In this document: positions 24,177 through 61,842 of the stretch, in pieces
Numbering within the stretch: position 1 is the stretch's first letter
How the letters are laid out: every line of letters begins with the position of its first letter
Assembly: GCA_949318235.1 (NCBI GenBank)
Contig: OX439137.1
Coordinates: forward strand, 13,591,291-13,655,290
From: Ecdyonurus torrentis
Taxonomy: Eukaryota > Arthropoda > Insecta > Ephemeroptera > Heptageniidae
Reading direction: 5' to 3'
DNA: 64,000 nt
Position numbers and translations under genes: made by a program
The notes under the pieces: generated by a model
What the model was told of the DNA's origin: nothing
The model's database searches: none
Seen by the model: the letters and a program-made list of their open reading frames with translations, nothing else

Positions 24177-24352
24177 TAAGCATCATGACGCCATAATACC
24201 TTCCGGTGTAGGTCAGGATTAAACCTTTTCAGTAAAGCTAGTTTTTTTTTTTTTTTTTTTAATGTTATATGATCTGAGGCTTACCCAGACCTCAGGCTCA
24301 ACGCGTTATCACAATAAGCTTGGTTCGACTACCAAATCTGTTCGACCCGGAC
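24177..24352. mobile_element. Dispersed repeat family G, copy 1
   Basis: The blocks GTAAGCATCATGACGCCATA, GATCTGAGGCTTA, CCTCAGGCTCAAC and GACCCGGACTACTGACT recur in the same order and orientation at 49554-49708. A T run interrupts the middle of this copy. It could be a SINE, but I cannot see a convincing internal RNA polymerase III promoter. Confidence 0.6.
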
Positions 24353-24506
24353 TACTGACTTTTGGAAAATCGAAGAAATGGCATCACTCACGTCAAATAG
24401 TTGCTATATACGATTTTACCAATCCAAGTATTAAACACACTCTACGTTACTTAGCTTCGGTGATACAAAGGGAACCTATTCAGACAATTTGATAAGTCTG
24501 TTTCTA

Positions 24507-24664
<158 letters not shown>

Positions 24665-25074
24665 AAAGTGACGAGTGAAATGAAAATTGTTATTTTGAAG
24701 TGAATAGATTTTATTAACTGTAGTAGCAAAATGATAATATATAAGAAAACATCCTGATATGTCAAGAGTTATAATTAAGTCACGATTATCTCAGCAAAAA
24801 ATAAACAATCTTCAGACTGCAAGACAAATGTTGACAAGAGGAGGTTTTTAATTTACATTATGTGGGCGGGGATATTTGCATTTTATTTTTCTCTTGTTGC
24901 CTAATTATATATAGTATAAACATCTCTGATGAGTCTGATGGTTAACGTTTATTTATTTTTATTTCTTTTAGAGCTTAAAATTGAAGCATTTTTTATATTT
25001 TAAATAATTAAAGTTATATGCTATATAATTTTACAAAAACAACTTGTATAGGGTGGTTTCATTTATGTTAAATT

Positions 25075-25207
25075 CGACGTCATAAGTGAGTAGTAAATAA
25101 CATTGGCTGGTGTAGGAAATTGGCACATTTTGTCAGTTTAAAAATACGTCGCAATTTTTTGAGAGCATTGATGTTGTTAACAGGTTGAATTAGTACCTCA
25201 AATATGC

Positions 25208-25265
<58 letters not shown>

Positions 25266-25400
25266 GACCAAAAAATAGCTAATTTTCCAAAGAAAATAGC
25301 CAAAAACTACGTTTGTCTTATGCTGAGCTATGTTATTCATTGCTCAAGAAGAGCATCGAAAAGCACTCAGAATGACTTCATGCGCACACACCCTATTGAA
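25075..25400. mobile_element. Dispersed repeat family F, copy 1
   Basis: Shares TTTGAGAGCATTGATGTTGT, a TGCTGAGCTATG-type block and GAATGACTTCATG-type sequence with the reverse-oriented copy at about 44930-45385. A TA microsatellite at about 25210-25250 sits inside. No coding capacity. Confidence 0.5.
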
Positions 25401-26454
25401 TTTGATTTCAATTTAATTTTTTATGAACTACTACAAGTAGCAAATTTGTCTATCTTATTATATGCAATTAGCATAATTATAGCATGCTCTCCCTCGTTTT
25501 TTCAAACAACTTGTTATAACGTAATTAGAATTTGCAAATTATTCAAATTTGTAGCTGACTGCACTAGGAAAAACAGTTATAGGTAAAATTGAAAGTTCTA
25601 TACGCTTGATTCGCCTAATCATGTAAAAAAAAAATAAAAATAAAAATAAAGACATAATAACTTAGTTTACTATTGATTGTATATGAATAATTATATATTA
25701 TTAAAATTAGATAATATATATTTTAAATAACTGGTAAATAACCTAAGCAGTTATTAACATTGATTTACTCTCCTTTCTATATAGCGTGAAGCGTGGTGAG
25801 AAGTTGTATTAATATACTGTATATTATAGTCTATTTACTTTCTTATACACACAGTTACTGCATCCATCATGTGTATACTGTATGAGTAATTTAATAATTC
25901 AAATATTTGCATAGTAGACTATGTCATGATCTTTCTGAGAAAATCAGTGAATGTGTTCAATGTGTATTTACAAAGTGTATTAGTTGACACTTTGAAGGTG
26001 TGGTTGTATAACTAAAAGCATTATGATCTTATTTATATGTATATGTATAACTACGCACGCACATTATTGCCTAAAAATCTATTTACATAATAATAATAAT
26101 AATTCGTTTTTATTAAGAGACCAAAAAAGGTACATGGTCGTCTGACTATTTTTTTTTTAACAATAATCACTTGTCAGTGTGTTTCATAATTTTGATTATC
26201 CACAGTACATATAATTATCAGTTTTCAAGTAGTATTTATCAAAATATATATTAACTTTATAAATTCTCACTAAATAATAAGTAAATTCATCACAATCACA
26301 TTATCACATTTAGAGTTTAACGAAACACAACACAATTTAAAATATATAGATATTATTTAGTTTTTATTCCTTAACTTATACTTATTTATTTATAATAAAG
26401 AAATGCGATTTTTCTATAATGAAAAATAGCGATACCTCATACAAATCCATTTTC
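25401..26454. other. AT-rich intergenic stretch, no gene seen
   Basis: Only short low-complexity sequence. No element ends or coding evidence recognised. Confidence 0.35.
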
Positions 26455-26605
26455 TATATATTTACTCATGTTTTTGATAAATAAATAATAAATAAATGAT
26501 CGTCTTTATTAAAAAAAAAAGCATAAAGGAAAATACAATTTTTGAAAGGGTGAGGTTTAAGTCTGACAAAGTGTCTGGCCCACTCTTACACCTAACCCCA
26601 ACAGA
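26455..26605 (-). mobile_element. Non-LTR retrotransposon 3'-end-like fragment (reverse)
   Basis: Reverse complement of the tail seen at 20828-20935. On the minus strand it reads GGTGTAAGAGTGGGCCAGAC, then AATAAAGACGATCATTT, then a TTTA-rich tail. Confidence 0.55.
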
Positions 26606-27056
26606 AAACATCAATAAATTAATGATTAAATAAAAACCTAAATCAATCATGTTTTTTGATACTATAATTTCTAATTTAGTATAAAGTTTATACTATAAGT
26701 TTACAGTAGTTACGGTGATTTTTTAATATAAATGAAAATTTTAATTATATTATTTTCCTTGAAGTGCATAGGTACCAAATTTAGTTTATAAGTAATTTTA
26801 AATAAAAAAAATAGCTTATATTTGTTCTTTCATCTATAGTTATTTTAATAATGTAGAGTAAACTCGCGATTGTGTGTAATCTCAAGAGACTCATAAAATA
26901 GCTATATATATTTCACGAAATTGAAATGTTCACTATTCAAATGCCAAAGCTGACAAATGATTAACTGCTAATCTGTATAAGCGTAATCGAAAAAGGTCAA
27001 AGATTTGGATTTCACAAAATGAAGAGTTTACTGTGAGTGCGTGAATAAATAAATAA

Positions 27057-27088
<32 letters not shown>

Positions 27089-27148
27089 GAGAAACTTCCT
27101 CTTTCTAAGTATTTTTTAACCCCATAAGCAATAATAAAGTAATAAAGT

Positions 27149-27346
27149 AGTATCACATGACGCGTAAATTTGATGCGTGTCAACGTGCGTCGACGTGCGT
27201 TACAAAGCTGGAATAATGTAAACAAATGGAGCCGTTCACATATGATTTTTGCCAATTACATATGAACGGCTCCATTTGTTTACATTGTTCCAACTTTGTC
27301 GACGCGCGTTGACGTGCGTCAAATTTATGCGTCATGTGAATAATAC
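27149..27346. mobile_element. Near-perfect palindromic MITE (about 200 bp)
   Basis: CACATGACGCGTAAATTTGA at the left is answered by the inverse near 27320-27340. Closest to the centre, CATATGAACGGCTCC pairs with its reverse complement around a roughly 14-base loop near 27243-27256. The CG-rich ACGTGCGTC-type arms contrast with the AT-rich surroundings. No ORF. Confidence 0.8.
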
Positions 27347-28068
27347 TTAATAATTAATTAAATATGTTAAATTAATTAGTTGTTTGAATTGCCCTTCAAA
27401 TGACATCAAGCAAAATGATTAAAGAATAAAGAAACGGACAGAGATACAAATTATCCCATTTTACAAATCAACGCATCTATATTATTTTTATTTATTTTAA
27501 AGTACTTTATTTACATACATAAATAGATCTTTATTTATAGGTCAAATAAAAAACAGTTCAACATTATTTTTCAACTAAAACAATTTCTTTTGCAAATTTC
27601 AAGTTTTCTAAAAATAGATTCATTTGTAAATAACATTAATTTACACTTTTAGCTCAAGGTTATAAAATACCGGTGCCGGTGATATTTTTCATTTGCTAAT
27701 GAATGAAAACTGAGACACGTTATTTATAGGAAAATCCCAACCAAAGTCATTCACGTCAATGAGTTTTACAATGTCATGTGCAAGATGAACGTAACATTTT
27801 TTTTAACACATTACGCATAAATATGATCTTTCCCTCCATGACATGACATGATCGGAATAAATAATAATATTATAACAAATTAAGAAACGTCTGAGTTTAA
27901 GAATGTAAATCATTACTTCTAATTTTAACTAATTTTAATTGGAAATCAAAAATTGAATATGCGAATTGAAAATATTAGTAATTCATTATAAAAATTAATT
28001 AATACCTTTAAATAAGGAAGAAACTTTGATTATATAAAATGGTGCAATAAAAAATTATGAATGTTAAT

Positions 28069-28100
<32 letters not shown>

Positions 28101-28926
28101 CAGAGAAGTTCTTTTGCACCTATGAGTTGCTTACAAAGTAATTGAATTATTAAACTACAACAAAAATCATTTATTGAAGTAGCTTAAATAATTAAATAAT
28201 ATTATACAATATATTAATAGTAATAATATGACATCAAAATAGATACAATTTACTACGACAGTTATTATTACCTTTAAAGTAATTAGAATTAGTTATTTTC
28301 TCATAAGCAACTAAACTTTATATTATGTCAAAATCGAAGTACAGTACATTTTTACTTTATAAAGATTTTATTTACAATTTATAAAATCACTTAAACTTTC
28401 ATGTGCTATAAATTCTAAAAAACAATAATAAGAATTTAAGAATTAATAACTCATTTTTATTAATAGACATAATGGAATTGTCGCTTACGTAAAGTATAAT
28501 CGCATGCCATCATTTATCATTTTTCGAGAACAAAAGACGTGTGAACAAAAAAAGGTTAAAAACCACACACACAAAAAAGCGGAATATAAAAATTAACAAG
28601 GATGTGACTCATTATAACTTACGTATATTCACAAAGGTCTTTTACAATACTATGGTCTTTCCTCGACACTTTCATTTTAATTTAAGTCACCATCAAAATA
28701 AATAACGTCATGAGTTACAAATTCAAAGAATTTTACCATTATTTAAATCAAAGATTTTTCTAGTTTTTATTATTATCATTTATTGAATTTTTGGAACATA
28801 TATTTATAAATAAAGTGAAATAAAAACAGAAAGAATGACAGAAAAGAATTAATTTCAGTAGTTATTTAAATTGACTTTTACTCAATCTCCCCCACTATTA
28901 CACTGTACCACGTGGTGCAAGTTTCT
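27347..28926. other. AT-rich intergenic stretch upstream of cystine-knot gene 3
   Basis: Contains a GA-rich tract at about 28070-28106. No other feature recognised until the promoter of the downstream gene. Confidence 0.4.
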
Positions 28927-28963
28927 TATAAAACCGGTGCTAAAGTTATTTTACAAATCAGTT
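28927..28963 (+). promoter_or_regulatory. TATA box and TCAGTT initiator of cystine-knot gene 3
   Basis: TATAAAA at 28927-28933 lies 33 nt before the A (28960) of TCAGTT, a classic arthropod initiator match. The start codon follows about 78 nt downstream. This is the clearest promoter in the window. Confidence 0.7.
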
Positions 28964-29037
28964 AGCTACTAAAGCTTCTTAACTACACAATATATGTATT
29001 ATATACATTATATAAATAACTTTTATAACAGTGAAAC

Positions 29038-29475
29038 ATGAAAATGTATAATTTTAAATATCTATTTTTTATTATCATTATATCAAGTACAGTAGTTTCT
29101 AATCCTATAGAAACATTTGATAATGATATTATAAGTGAAGATTTAGAAAATCTAGTGCAACAACATGTTGAACGTGTACGACAATATCCATGTCATTCAC
29201 CACAACCAGTAATTATGAATTCAAGTACATTATTAAAAGATGTAAATGCTGGATTTGTAATATATCCACATCAAACTGTAATTCATCAATGCAGTGAAAC
29301 TACAGGTTGTTGTAGAGGACATCAAATATGTAAAGAAAAAACAACAAAACCATTAACATTAGTATTTAAAATTATTAATCCATTTTCAAGAGAAACATCT
29401 TATAAAGCAATTTCAGTTCGTGAACATGAAGAATGTCATTGTGCAAAAAGATTACATAAATATGATGATGATTAA
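29038..29475 (+). CDS. Secreted PDGF/VEGF-type cystine-knot protein, divergent copy
   Basis: The ORF encodes 145 aa. It has a signal peptide (about 1-21), a short acidic spacer, and a domain with C52-HSPQP, C85-x5-C91-C92-x5-C98 and C133-x-C135. The HSPQPVIM and ETTGCC blocks align with KPQPEVI and FTTGCC of the copies at 1233 and 10188, so it belongs to the same family. It has seven cysteines: six fit the knot, and C91 is the likely interchain cysteine. It lacks the cysteine tail and ends in a basic/acidic KRLHKYDDD. One sequon (N61). The ATG follows ACAGTGAAAC, a motif also found in the 5' leaders of genes 1 and 2. An upstream TATA/initiator supports expression. Function is inferred from the fold only. 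Confidence 0.8.
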   Translation: MKMYNFKYLFFIIIISSTVVSNPIETFDNDIISEDLENLVQQHVERVRQYPCHSPQPVIMNSSTLLKDVNAGFVIYPHQTVIHQCSETTGCCRGHQICKEKTTKPLTLVFKIINPFSRETSYKAISVREHEECHCAKRLHKYDDD

Positions 29476-32338
29476 TTATATAAATATATTAAAAAAATGT
29501 GAATTGAAGTGCTCTCTTTTATATAAGTGTAATATATTTATTATTTTGAATTGTGCTGCTTTATAAACTATATAAGACATTAATATAATTAACCCACCTT
29601 TAATGTTTGTGAATGGAAGAAATGAAGTTCAGTGATATACACCTTAAAAGTGTTTCCACATATATAATTTACATTTTTACTATTGGTGACAAAATTGCGT
29701 ATCACATGAACACTTATAGCAACTAAGTCGCGTAATAATGACCGGTCAATTAACTAAAGACTTTATATGTCACGTAAGCACCAAGCTAACAGTGCTCCCA
29801 TGACACATAATTAATATCTCTGCTCTTAGTACCCAAATTATATCTCATGGACATTTTGAAACAAAATAATAATACTAACCAGTCATGACCTAAGATTTTT
29901 ATCAAGGCACCATACGAACCAAGCTAGAGCAGAAAAAAAATTTAACATTTGCAGCCTGCTTGACTTTAAAAATATTATTATACAAAGACGTCTTACTGTT
30001 ATAAAGAGATTATATATTTTGCAAAAAGTTCACCATGATTGTAAACTTTCTATGTATAGTATAATATATAATGTATAAAATTTGGAGAGATGAAATATGT
30101 CAAGAAAACATTTTCTTTCTATATTTGCAAAATATTTAAATGGTGCTTGTAAAAACTTTAAAATTATCAAAATTATTAAACAGTTTATTGATCAAAGTTT
30201 TGGTGCTTAATATTTTAGTAGTCGTCTAATAAAAATAAGATATTATCATATTTAAGTGCCTATTAAAAGCTTTTAGTAAATGCTTTATGCTTATTAGCTA
30301 TACTTCTATATTACTATATTTCTTTTGAAAATATTTTCATATTTTATTTTTCTTTATAATTTCAACATAATATAATATAAAGTTTTGATTTATTATTATA
30401 TTTTTAAAATATCATAAAACTTTGTAAACAGATTTAAAAATATTCAAGGATATTTTAAATATTAAGGAAAATTTTCTATGATCATAGAAATTAATATATA
30501 AAGCATGTAAATAAAATTTTTAATGTTTAAAATTATATCATATGAACATGTTTTTACTGTTACTTGAAACTGAAAGAAATAGATTTTCAAATGTGGTACT
30601 ACAAACAATGTAAATTTAATTAAAAATTATGTTGCAAACTTTGCATATCAATTCATCAAAATGTACATAATATATATTTTATTTTTATTTTTCAAAAATA
30701 AAAATAGCTGTGTCATTTTACATTAAGACTATTGTTCAAAATTTTGATAAATCACTTTAAAATTTTCTATGGTAGAATTTAATTTGAGTTGAATGTATTC
30801 ATGAAAAATTTACCTTTAATCTGTTAAACAATATCATAATTTTGCAAGATTACAAAAGTCAACACTTATTTATTATTTCTATAGAATATTCCAAGAAAAA
30901 GGTGTGAAAAAAAATTCTCAATGCCTTGCATTTTTGGACATTAAATTCTTATAAATACAGCAGGAAATAAGACAAATTTAATTTATTTTTTATAATTTTG
31001 TTGAAAATTTTTGGCTTAAAGTTTTAAAATATTCTACTTAAATTTTTAATGTGAGTATTGTAAAGACTATTTGACTTTCGTGTTAGTTTGATTGTATGTG
31101 AAATAATAGCTGCATTTTAATTAAATTGTAAACCTGTGATCTAATTAGATATATAAGATTGACTGATTGTAACTTATAGTAAATTTCATGTGCAGAACGT
31201 TCTGAATGTTAAAACACAATTGAATTTATTGCTAATTATTATTATTTTAATTTTAAGAAACTTTATCAAGAGCATGACGATTTAAAAAGAATATTCCTGA
31301 TAGCATTAAAACTCTTACCATCTTAAATTTTAATCTGAATGGACCACTTGCAATGAATGAACTATTTAAAATAAATTTGACTATTCTTAATGCATTTCTA
31401 ATAGAAAAATCGTTTTCACTTACGCTTTGCAAAAATTAAAAACATTTCATTGCAAGTTGTTCATTAATAATTAAATAAACAGTAGTCTGTATAAATTTTA
31501 AAATCACATCAAAATTATAGATTACGTTACTTCTTCTCAACAGTAAAAATTATTAAAATTTGTTCTAGTTTAAAAAAAAAAAAAAATTTACTAAAATATT
31601 TAATCAAACTAGAACACTATGTAAAAAAGTGTATATGTGTTGCAATCGTCTATTTAAAATAGAAAAATTATCTGGGTATGCATTTATATTTATGTCTCTA
31701 AAATTAAACATTTAAAGCGCATACTCCTGTTGATCTAGTCATTATATTATAAACAAAAACCATATGTATAAAAATATACGTCTGTGCATGTACACTGTAT
31801 AATAAAGATAATGATATACTGTATAGTATAGTATGTATTTTTAGAATGCTTTTAAACAGTAAAAGTGCCTCGCGTAGCTTAAAAATCAAAACCAAGTATT
31901 TAATATTTTTCTTGTATTGGATACCATACTATCGATGTATATTATATATGAGTATATAAATAAAAAAAAATGTAAGAATATAATAAATTTGTTTTATTTT
32001 CTATTTTCATATCAGGAAGTAATTAAATAAATTAAATTAATTTTTACTTAAAATCCATAATTTTAAATTACATAATTTTATTATTATTATTATTATTTTT
32101 AATTTCCAATTAAGTTTTTAATTATTACCTGCATTCATTTTATAGACAGGAATTTTGATGCATTTTTTTTCTTTTACTTTAATAGAAACCTAATTCAAAT
32201 TTTAAATAAATTGTACAACATTATATATTATAAAAAAGCTTTGACTTATTAATATATTATTAAAATGGAAAATAATTTCTATGCCTATACAAACCTATAT
32301 AATTCAATGATGATGTAATGGCCGAAGAATGTTTAATC
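29476..32338. other. AT-rich intergenic stretch, no gene seen
   Basis: Nearly 2.9 kb with no ORF of substance, no inverted-end element and no microsatellite worth listing. An A run lies at about 31572-31586. Confidence 0.45.
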
Positions 32339-32340
32339 TA

Positions 32341-33259
32341 GACAACTTTATATAATCAGGACACAGCTCTAGCAAGGGTCATCAGGTTATTCACTGGCAA
32401 GGGTCATCATTAGTTTTATGTTAATATTTGCCTGGTATAGGGCTTACCATGTTAAATTGAGGGTTTTAATTTTGAATTTCTTGCTTCAGAATTATTAAAA
32501 CACGTTAAATCACACATCTTCATAAAGTAAAAAGCACAACTCAAAATTTATTTAGGACGTGTACGAGCCCTAGTGAAAGGAAAGAGGTGAAAAACGTGCT
32601 CAAATCGACTCCAAATGAGGGTCTAGATTCCGGCAGAAATTTTAGTTTCTCTTTGTCGACCTTTCAGATATGGTAAAAAAATTTCATTTTGATCCATATT
32701 TTAAAAATTCAGCTTGGAGAAACTGACATTTCTGGAGGAACCCATACCCTCATTTGGAGTCAACTTTGAGCACGTTTTTCACCTCTTTCATTTCTCTGGG
32801 CCTCGTTCACGTCCTAAATACATTTTGAGTTGTACTTTTTACTTTCTGAAGATGTATGATTTAACGTATTTTAGCAATTCTGAAGCAAGAAATTTAAAAA
32901 TTAAAACCCTCAATTTAACATGGTAAGCCCTATACCAAGCCAAAATTAACATAAAACTAATGATGACCCTTGCCAGTGATCATCCTGATGACTAGAGACC
33001 GGATTTTTAGGTGAAAATGGCGGCTGCACCTGCAAAAATTGCAAGTTATTTACCTGCATCACAACCTACTGTGCGTTTACATAAATTATATTAATAAGCT
33101 TTGTAGTAGTGAAGTACCAATTTTTTATAAATAGACAGTAGATTGTGAAGCAAAAAGCCTAACTATCAAACTTGCAGGCGTAATCATAATTTTCACCTAA
33201 AAATCCGGTCTCTACTGATGACCTTTGCTAGTGACAAGTGCTGATTATGTGAAGTTGTC
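32341..33259. mobile_element. TA-flanked hairpin element containing a nested insertion
   Basis: The ends read GACAACTTTATATAATCAG and CTGATTATGTGAAGTTGTC with TA on each side (32339-32340 and 33260-33261). The body is a long imperfect palindrome. For example, GGGCTTACCATGTTAAATTG near 32441 pairs with its inverse near 32910, and ACTCCAAATGAGGGT near 32610 with its inverse near 32750. A second element (32995-33212) is inserted in the right arm. The short ORF at 32714-32926 is part of the palindrome. Confidence 0.75.
32995..33212. mobile_element. TA-flanked MITE nested in the larger hairpin element
   Basis: The ends GAGACCGGATTTTTAGGTGA and TCACCTAAAAATCCGGTCTC are exact inverse matches, flanked by TA (32993-32994 and 33213-33214). 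The target sequence reads through as GATGAC-TA-CTGATG once the element is removed. Confidence 0.85.
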
Positions 33260-33383
33260 TATTCAGAGGTATTTGCTGGCGATCTTGTAGGTGAAAAAAT
33301 ATTATTGGATAGTATAAATTAAGAGTCCTAAATAATAGTATAAACAGAAGCGCGATTAAAAATTAAAGTTGAATTGACACACA

Positions 33384-33602
33384 TGCACGGAAAAAATAAA
33401 TGACGTAATTTAAGCTGCATTTATGTCATTCTAGCACAAATGATTCAAAATCGGAGCAACATAAATAATTATGCTGTACAACATTAATATTTATGCTCTG
33501 CTGTAACATATTTATTATGCAATGTAGCATAGATTATGCTGCATTGAACTAATTGTGCTAAAAATGAGGTAGCATAATTATGTAGTTATTTTTGTCGGTG
33601 CA
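33384..33602. mobile_element. MITE family C, complete-looking copy
   Basis: Left end TGCACGGAAAAAATAAATGACG; right end TTTTTGTCGGTGCA. The internal ATGCTGTACAACAT and GTAGCATAGATTATGCTGCAT blocks match other family members. Confidence 0.7.
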
Positions 33603-34299
33603 TACTGCGGACTTTGACTATATTTAATTAAACCTCGTTTTTATACAAAAAGCTTTATTTTATTTTTAAATTTTAATTTTTTTATTTTTTATTATTATTA
33701 TTATTTTTTTTTTTTTGCACTATACATTGTATAATGGTGATAAAAATCATACCAACATAAATGCTCAACCATGCAAATAAAAGTCCATTAATTTAGTACT
33801 TCCAGTGCTAAAAACCGGTTTTATCGTTTCATTTTATTAGATTTAATACTACTCCACTTTTTAATCATAATTTAATTGGAGAATGTTTATTTTTAGACTT
33901 TGTATTTTCTTAATCTTTTTCCTACTTGTTGCAGAGATAATAGAAGACACAAACATAAATGTTACATGGAAATATAGGTAGTAAAATTCACTTTTAATTT
34001 TAAATTAGTACATAATAATAATTAAATGAATTATTATAATTATATTTGTTCATAAGTATTTTTATCTTTCATCGCGAGTCCAATAGGTAATTGATCATCA
34101 TTTCTGCATCATAGATACAGCGTAGATGCATCAAAGATGCGTCTACAGCTATATTACATATTATTCTGAAAAAAAGAAAAAAAAAAAGGATTACAATATA
34201 TTTGTATCGATACAAGCTTCAATAAGTTCAATATAATTAAATAGTCAAACAAACAGGGAGAAAAGTAAATAAATAATAATTATTCTAGAACACTTCTAC

Positions 34300-34493
34300 C
34301 AATATTCATTCTATAAAACATATATTTAATTTATGCTATATACTGCCATCATAATAACTTTGTATCAAATAAAATAAATATTATGTTTTACAGCATAATT
34401 ATTTATGTTGTTCCAATTAACTTACCCAAAATTTTTGCTATGTTATAAAAATATACTTTGTAAATTATCAAATTACGCAATTTCTTCTACCTG
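34300..34493. mobile_element. MITE family C, decayed copy
   Basis: Retains TTTATGCTATATACTGC, TACAGCATAATTATTTATG and AATTACGCAATTTCTTC, but both termini are degraded. Confidence 0.5.
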
Positions 34494-34517
34494 TGTAAAT
34501 AAAATAATAATAATAAA

Positions 34518-34588
34518 CGGTTGGATTTTCCAAAACTTTCATAATATTACATAAAAGTATGAAACTTTTGGAAAATCCAATAATTTTT
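34518..34588. repeat. Short inverted repeat
   Basis: TTGGATTTTCCAAAA at the left pairs with TTTTGGAAAATCCAA at the right around a 30-40 base loop. It may be a minimal MITE. Confidence 0.55.
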
Positions 34589-36395
<1,807 letters not shown>

Positions 36396-36843
36396 AACTA
36401 CAAAAGCAAATTTCAAGTAATTTTTATTTATTATTACTAAGCAAATTTACTATTTATTTTTCAAGTGTTTACATTTTATAGCACATATTTCATAACTTTA
36501 TAAACCTATAACATACATTACATGCATCGTAAATGTGTATAGTTCAAAGAGTAAAGCGATATTTTATTACATTATTGACTAAATAATTGAGTATGCATTG
36601 TTTGTGTTTGTACTGAGATGATTATTGTGAGCAAAGAAATTATTCATGCATTAATTTAAATTTGATGATATATAAAGTGCATTAATTGACGGTATGTAAA
36701 AATTACGACGAAGACTTACAATATGCGGGGATTTTCCCAACAATAAGTATCAATACGTACTTTTTTATTATTAATATTATTTTTTTTATCATTATGAAGC
36801 AACATATTTTTATTTATTTCGATAATGAACATAATATATGAAC

Positions 36844-36960
36844 GCGTCAGATGCAAAAGCATACCTTCAACGTTGGCTGCAAGTGTCATTTTCTCTTACT
36901 AAGCAGGAGAGACATGAACCATACATCCAATGTCGAATGTATGCATTTGCATCTGACGCC
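36844..36960. mobile_element. Small MITE with GCGTCAGATGCAAA ends
   Basis: GCGTCAGATGCAAAAGCAT at the left is answered by ATGCATTTGCATCTGACGC at the right. About 117 bp, no ORF. Confidence 0.7.
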
Positions 36961-37490
36961 TTCATATATAGTCTATTATAGTATAAAGTACTTTTAAACA
37001 AGCAGGGGTAAGGTGTAAGAATAAGCCACACGTGTTCTCACCTCGCCCTTACAAATTTTTGTAATGAAATTTAAATATAAAAGCTTCCGAAATATGTAAG
37101 TATGATGGTTTAGTGCTTTTATCAGTGCTGAATATAATGTTCTAATTATACATCAAATTTGTTGTCCTTGTGCAAATGTGCATAGTACAAGTATATACAG
37201 AGATAAATACTAATTATTACAGAATACACAAACAGCTCAACTGATTCAGGCACGAAAAACCAAACTTATAAATTTGAAACATATTTCCCATTTAATCCAA
37301 ATTGGCTTTTGATCAAGTTAATAACTTAATATAATTGTCAAAGATAATAATATTTTAATGTGGATAAATAGTAATAATAATATATTATTAAGTACTAATA
37401 TATTTAAGTAAGCTCCTTTAAATTCAAATAGTAAATAAATTTGAATCAAAGTTATCAAAATTAATTCTTAAGTGTCTTTGAGATAAGTGG

Positions 37491-61045
<23,555 letters not shown>

Positions 61046-61700
61046 TTTTATTTTTTATAATCGAAATTTTATTTTGCAACATTTATTTGTAAACGTCCCG
61101 CAAAATTACCATGACAACGATATACATTCTATTTTTCGCCACCACTTTAAAAAAGCAGCACCTACTTGATTGATTGCTGTTTGTTGCTGTTTTTTGTTTT
61201 TATTATCGCCGATGTAAATGGAGGATCTCCAAAAACGCGGGGATATATTGTTTTCCATCTAATTTTGGGTAAATTAAGGTAAATTTCACCTTTTAAAGGT
61301 TGAAGTTCAGTCGTGTAATAGAAACAAACACAATATCGTGAATGTCAAAAATAAATTATCACTTAAAATATGAAAGATCGTGATACAAAAGAGATTTTTC
61401 TACGGCCATGCTTGGAGTGCAAATGCAAATATTTTCAAAAGCAGAGTGCTTTTAACGTAAAAATAACCAGCTTTTTACACCTCTTGGCATTTATTTTATA
61501 GATATTTCCAATATAAAAATAGATCTAACAAACGAGTTAGTAATAAAATGTCCGTATGTATAAGTCTCTGGCTTAATTTTATTATAAGCCGGCTAAAAAA
61601 CATTGCATAGATACGTAGGGTGTGTGTTTTGAATATATGAACTGTATACATACATTTATGTATGATTTGAATTTTTATTTTCAGAAATCCGTCAGCAAAA
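61046..61700. promoter_or_regulatory. Shared head-to-head promoter interval
   Basis: 655 bp separate the tektin ATG (minus) from the RRM-gene ATG (plus). The interval holds local CG-containing patches near 61100 and 61235. It also has possible donors for a non-coding first exon of the plus gene (GG/GTAAAT near 61268, AG/GTAAAT near 61279), matching the TTTTCAG acceptor at 61684. No TATA box is evident for either gene. Confidence 0.5.
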
Positions 61701-61842
61701 ATGGAAAATTCATATCGAGATCGTGCTATGATGCTAGATCCAAGCACTGCAAAAGCTAGAGTGTTTGTGAAAAACCTACCACTGAACTCAATAACAAAAC
61801 ATGATGTGGAAGATCACTTTGGGAAATATGGCAAAATTAGTG
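61701..61842 (+). CDS. NCOA5-like coding exon 1
   Basis: Starts MENSYRDRAMMLDPSTAKAR, includes RNP2, and ends at AGTG/GTATGT in phase 1. Confidence 0.85.

Noticed and set aside
24177..24352. tRNA-derived SINE
   Set aside because: The repeat occurs twice and contains GGTTCGACTACC-like sequence, but I could not place A and B boxes at proper spacing or find a consistent tail.
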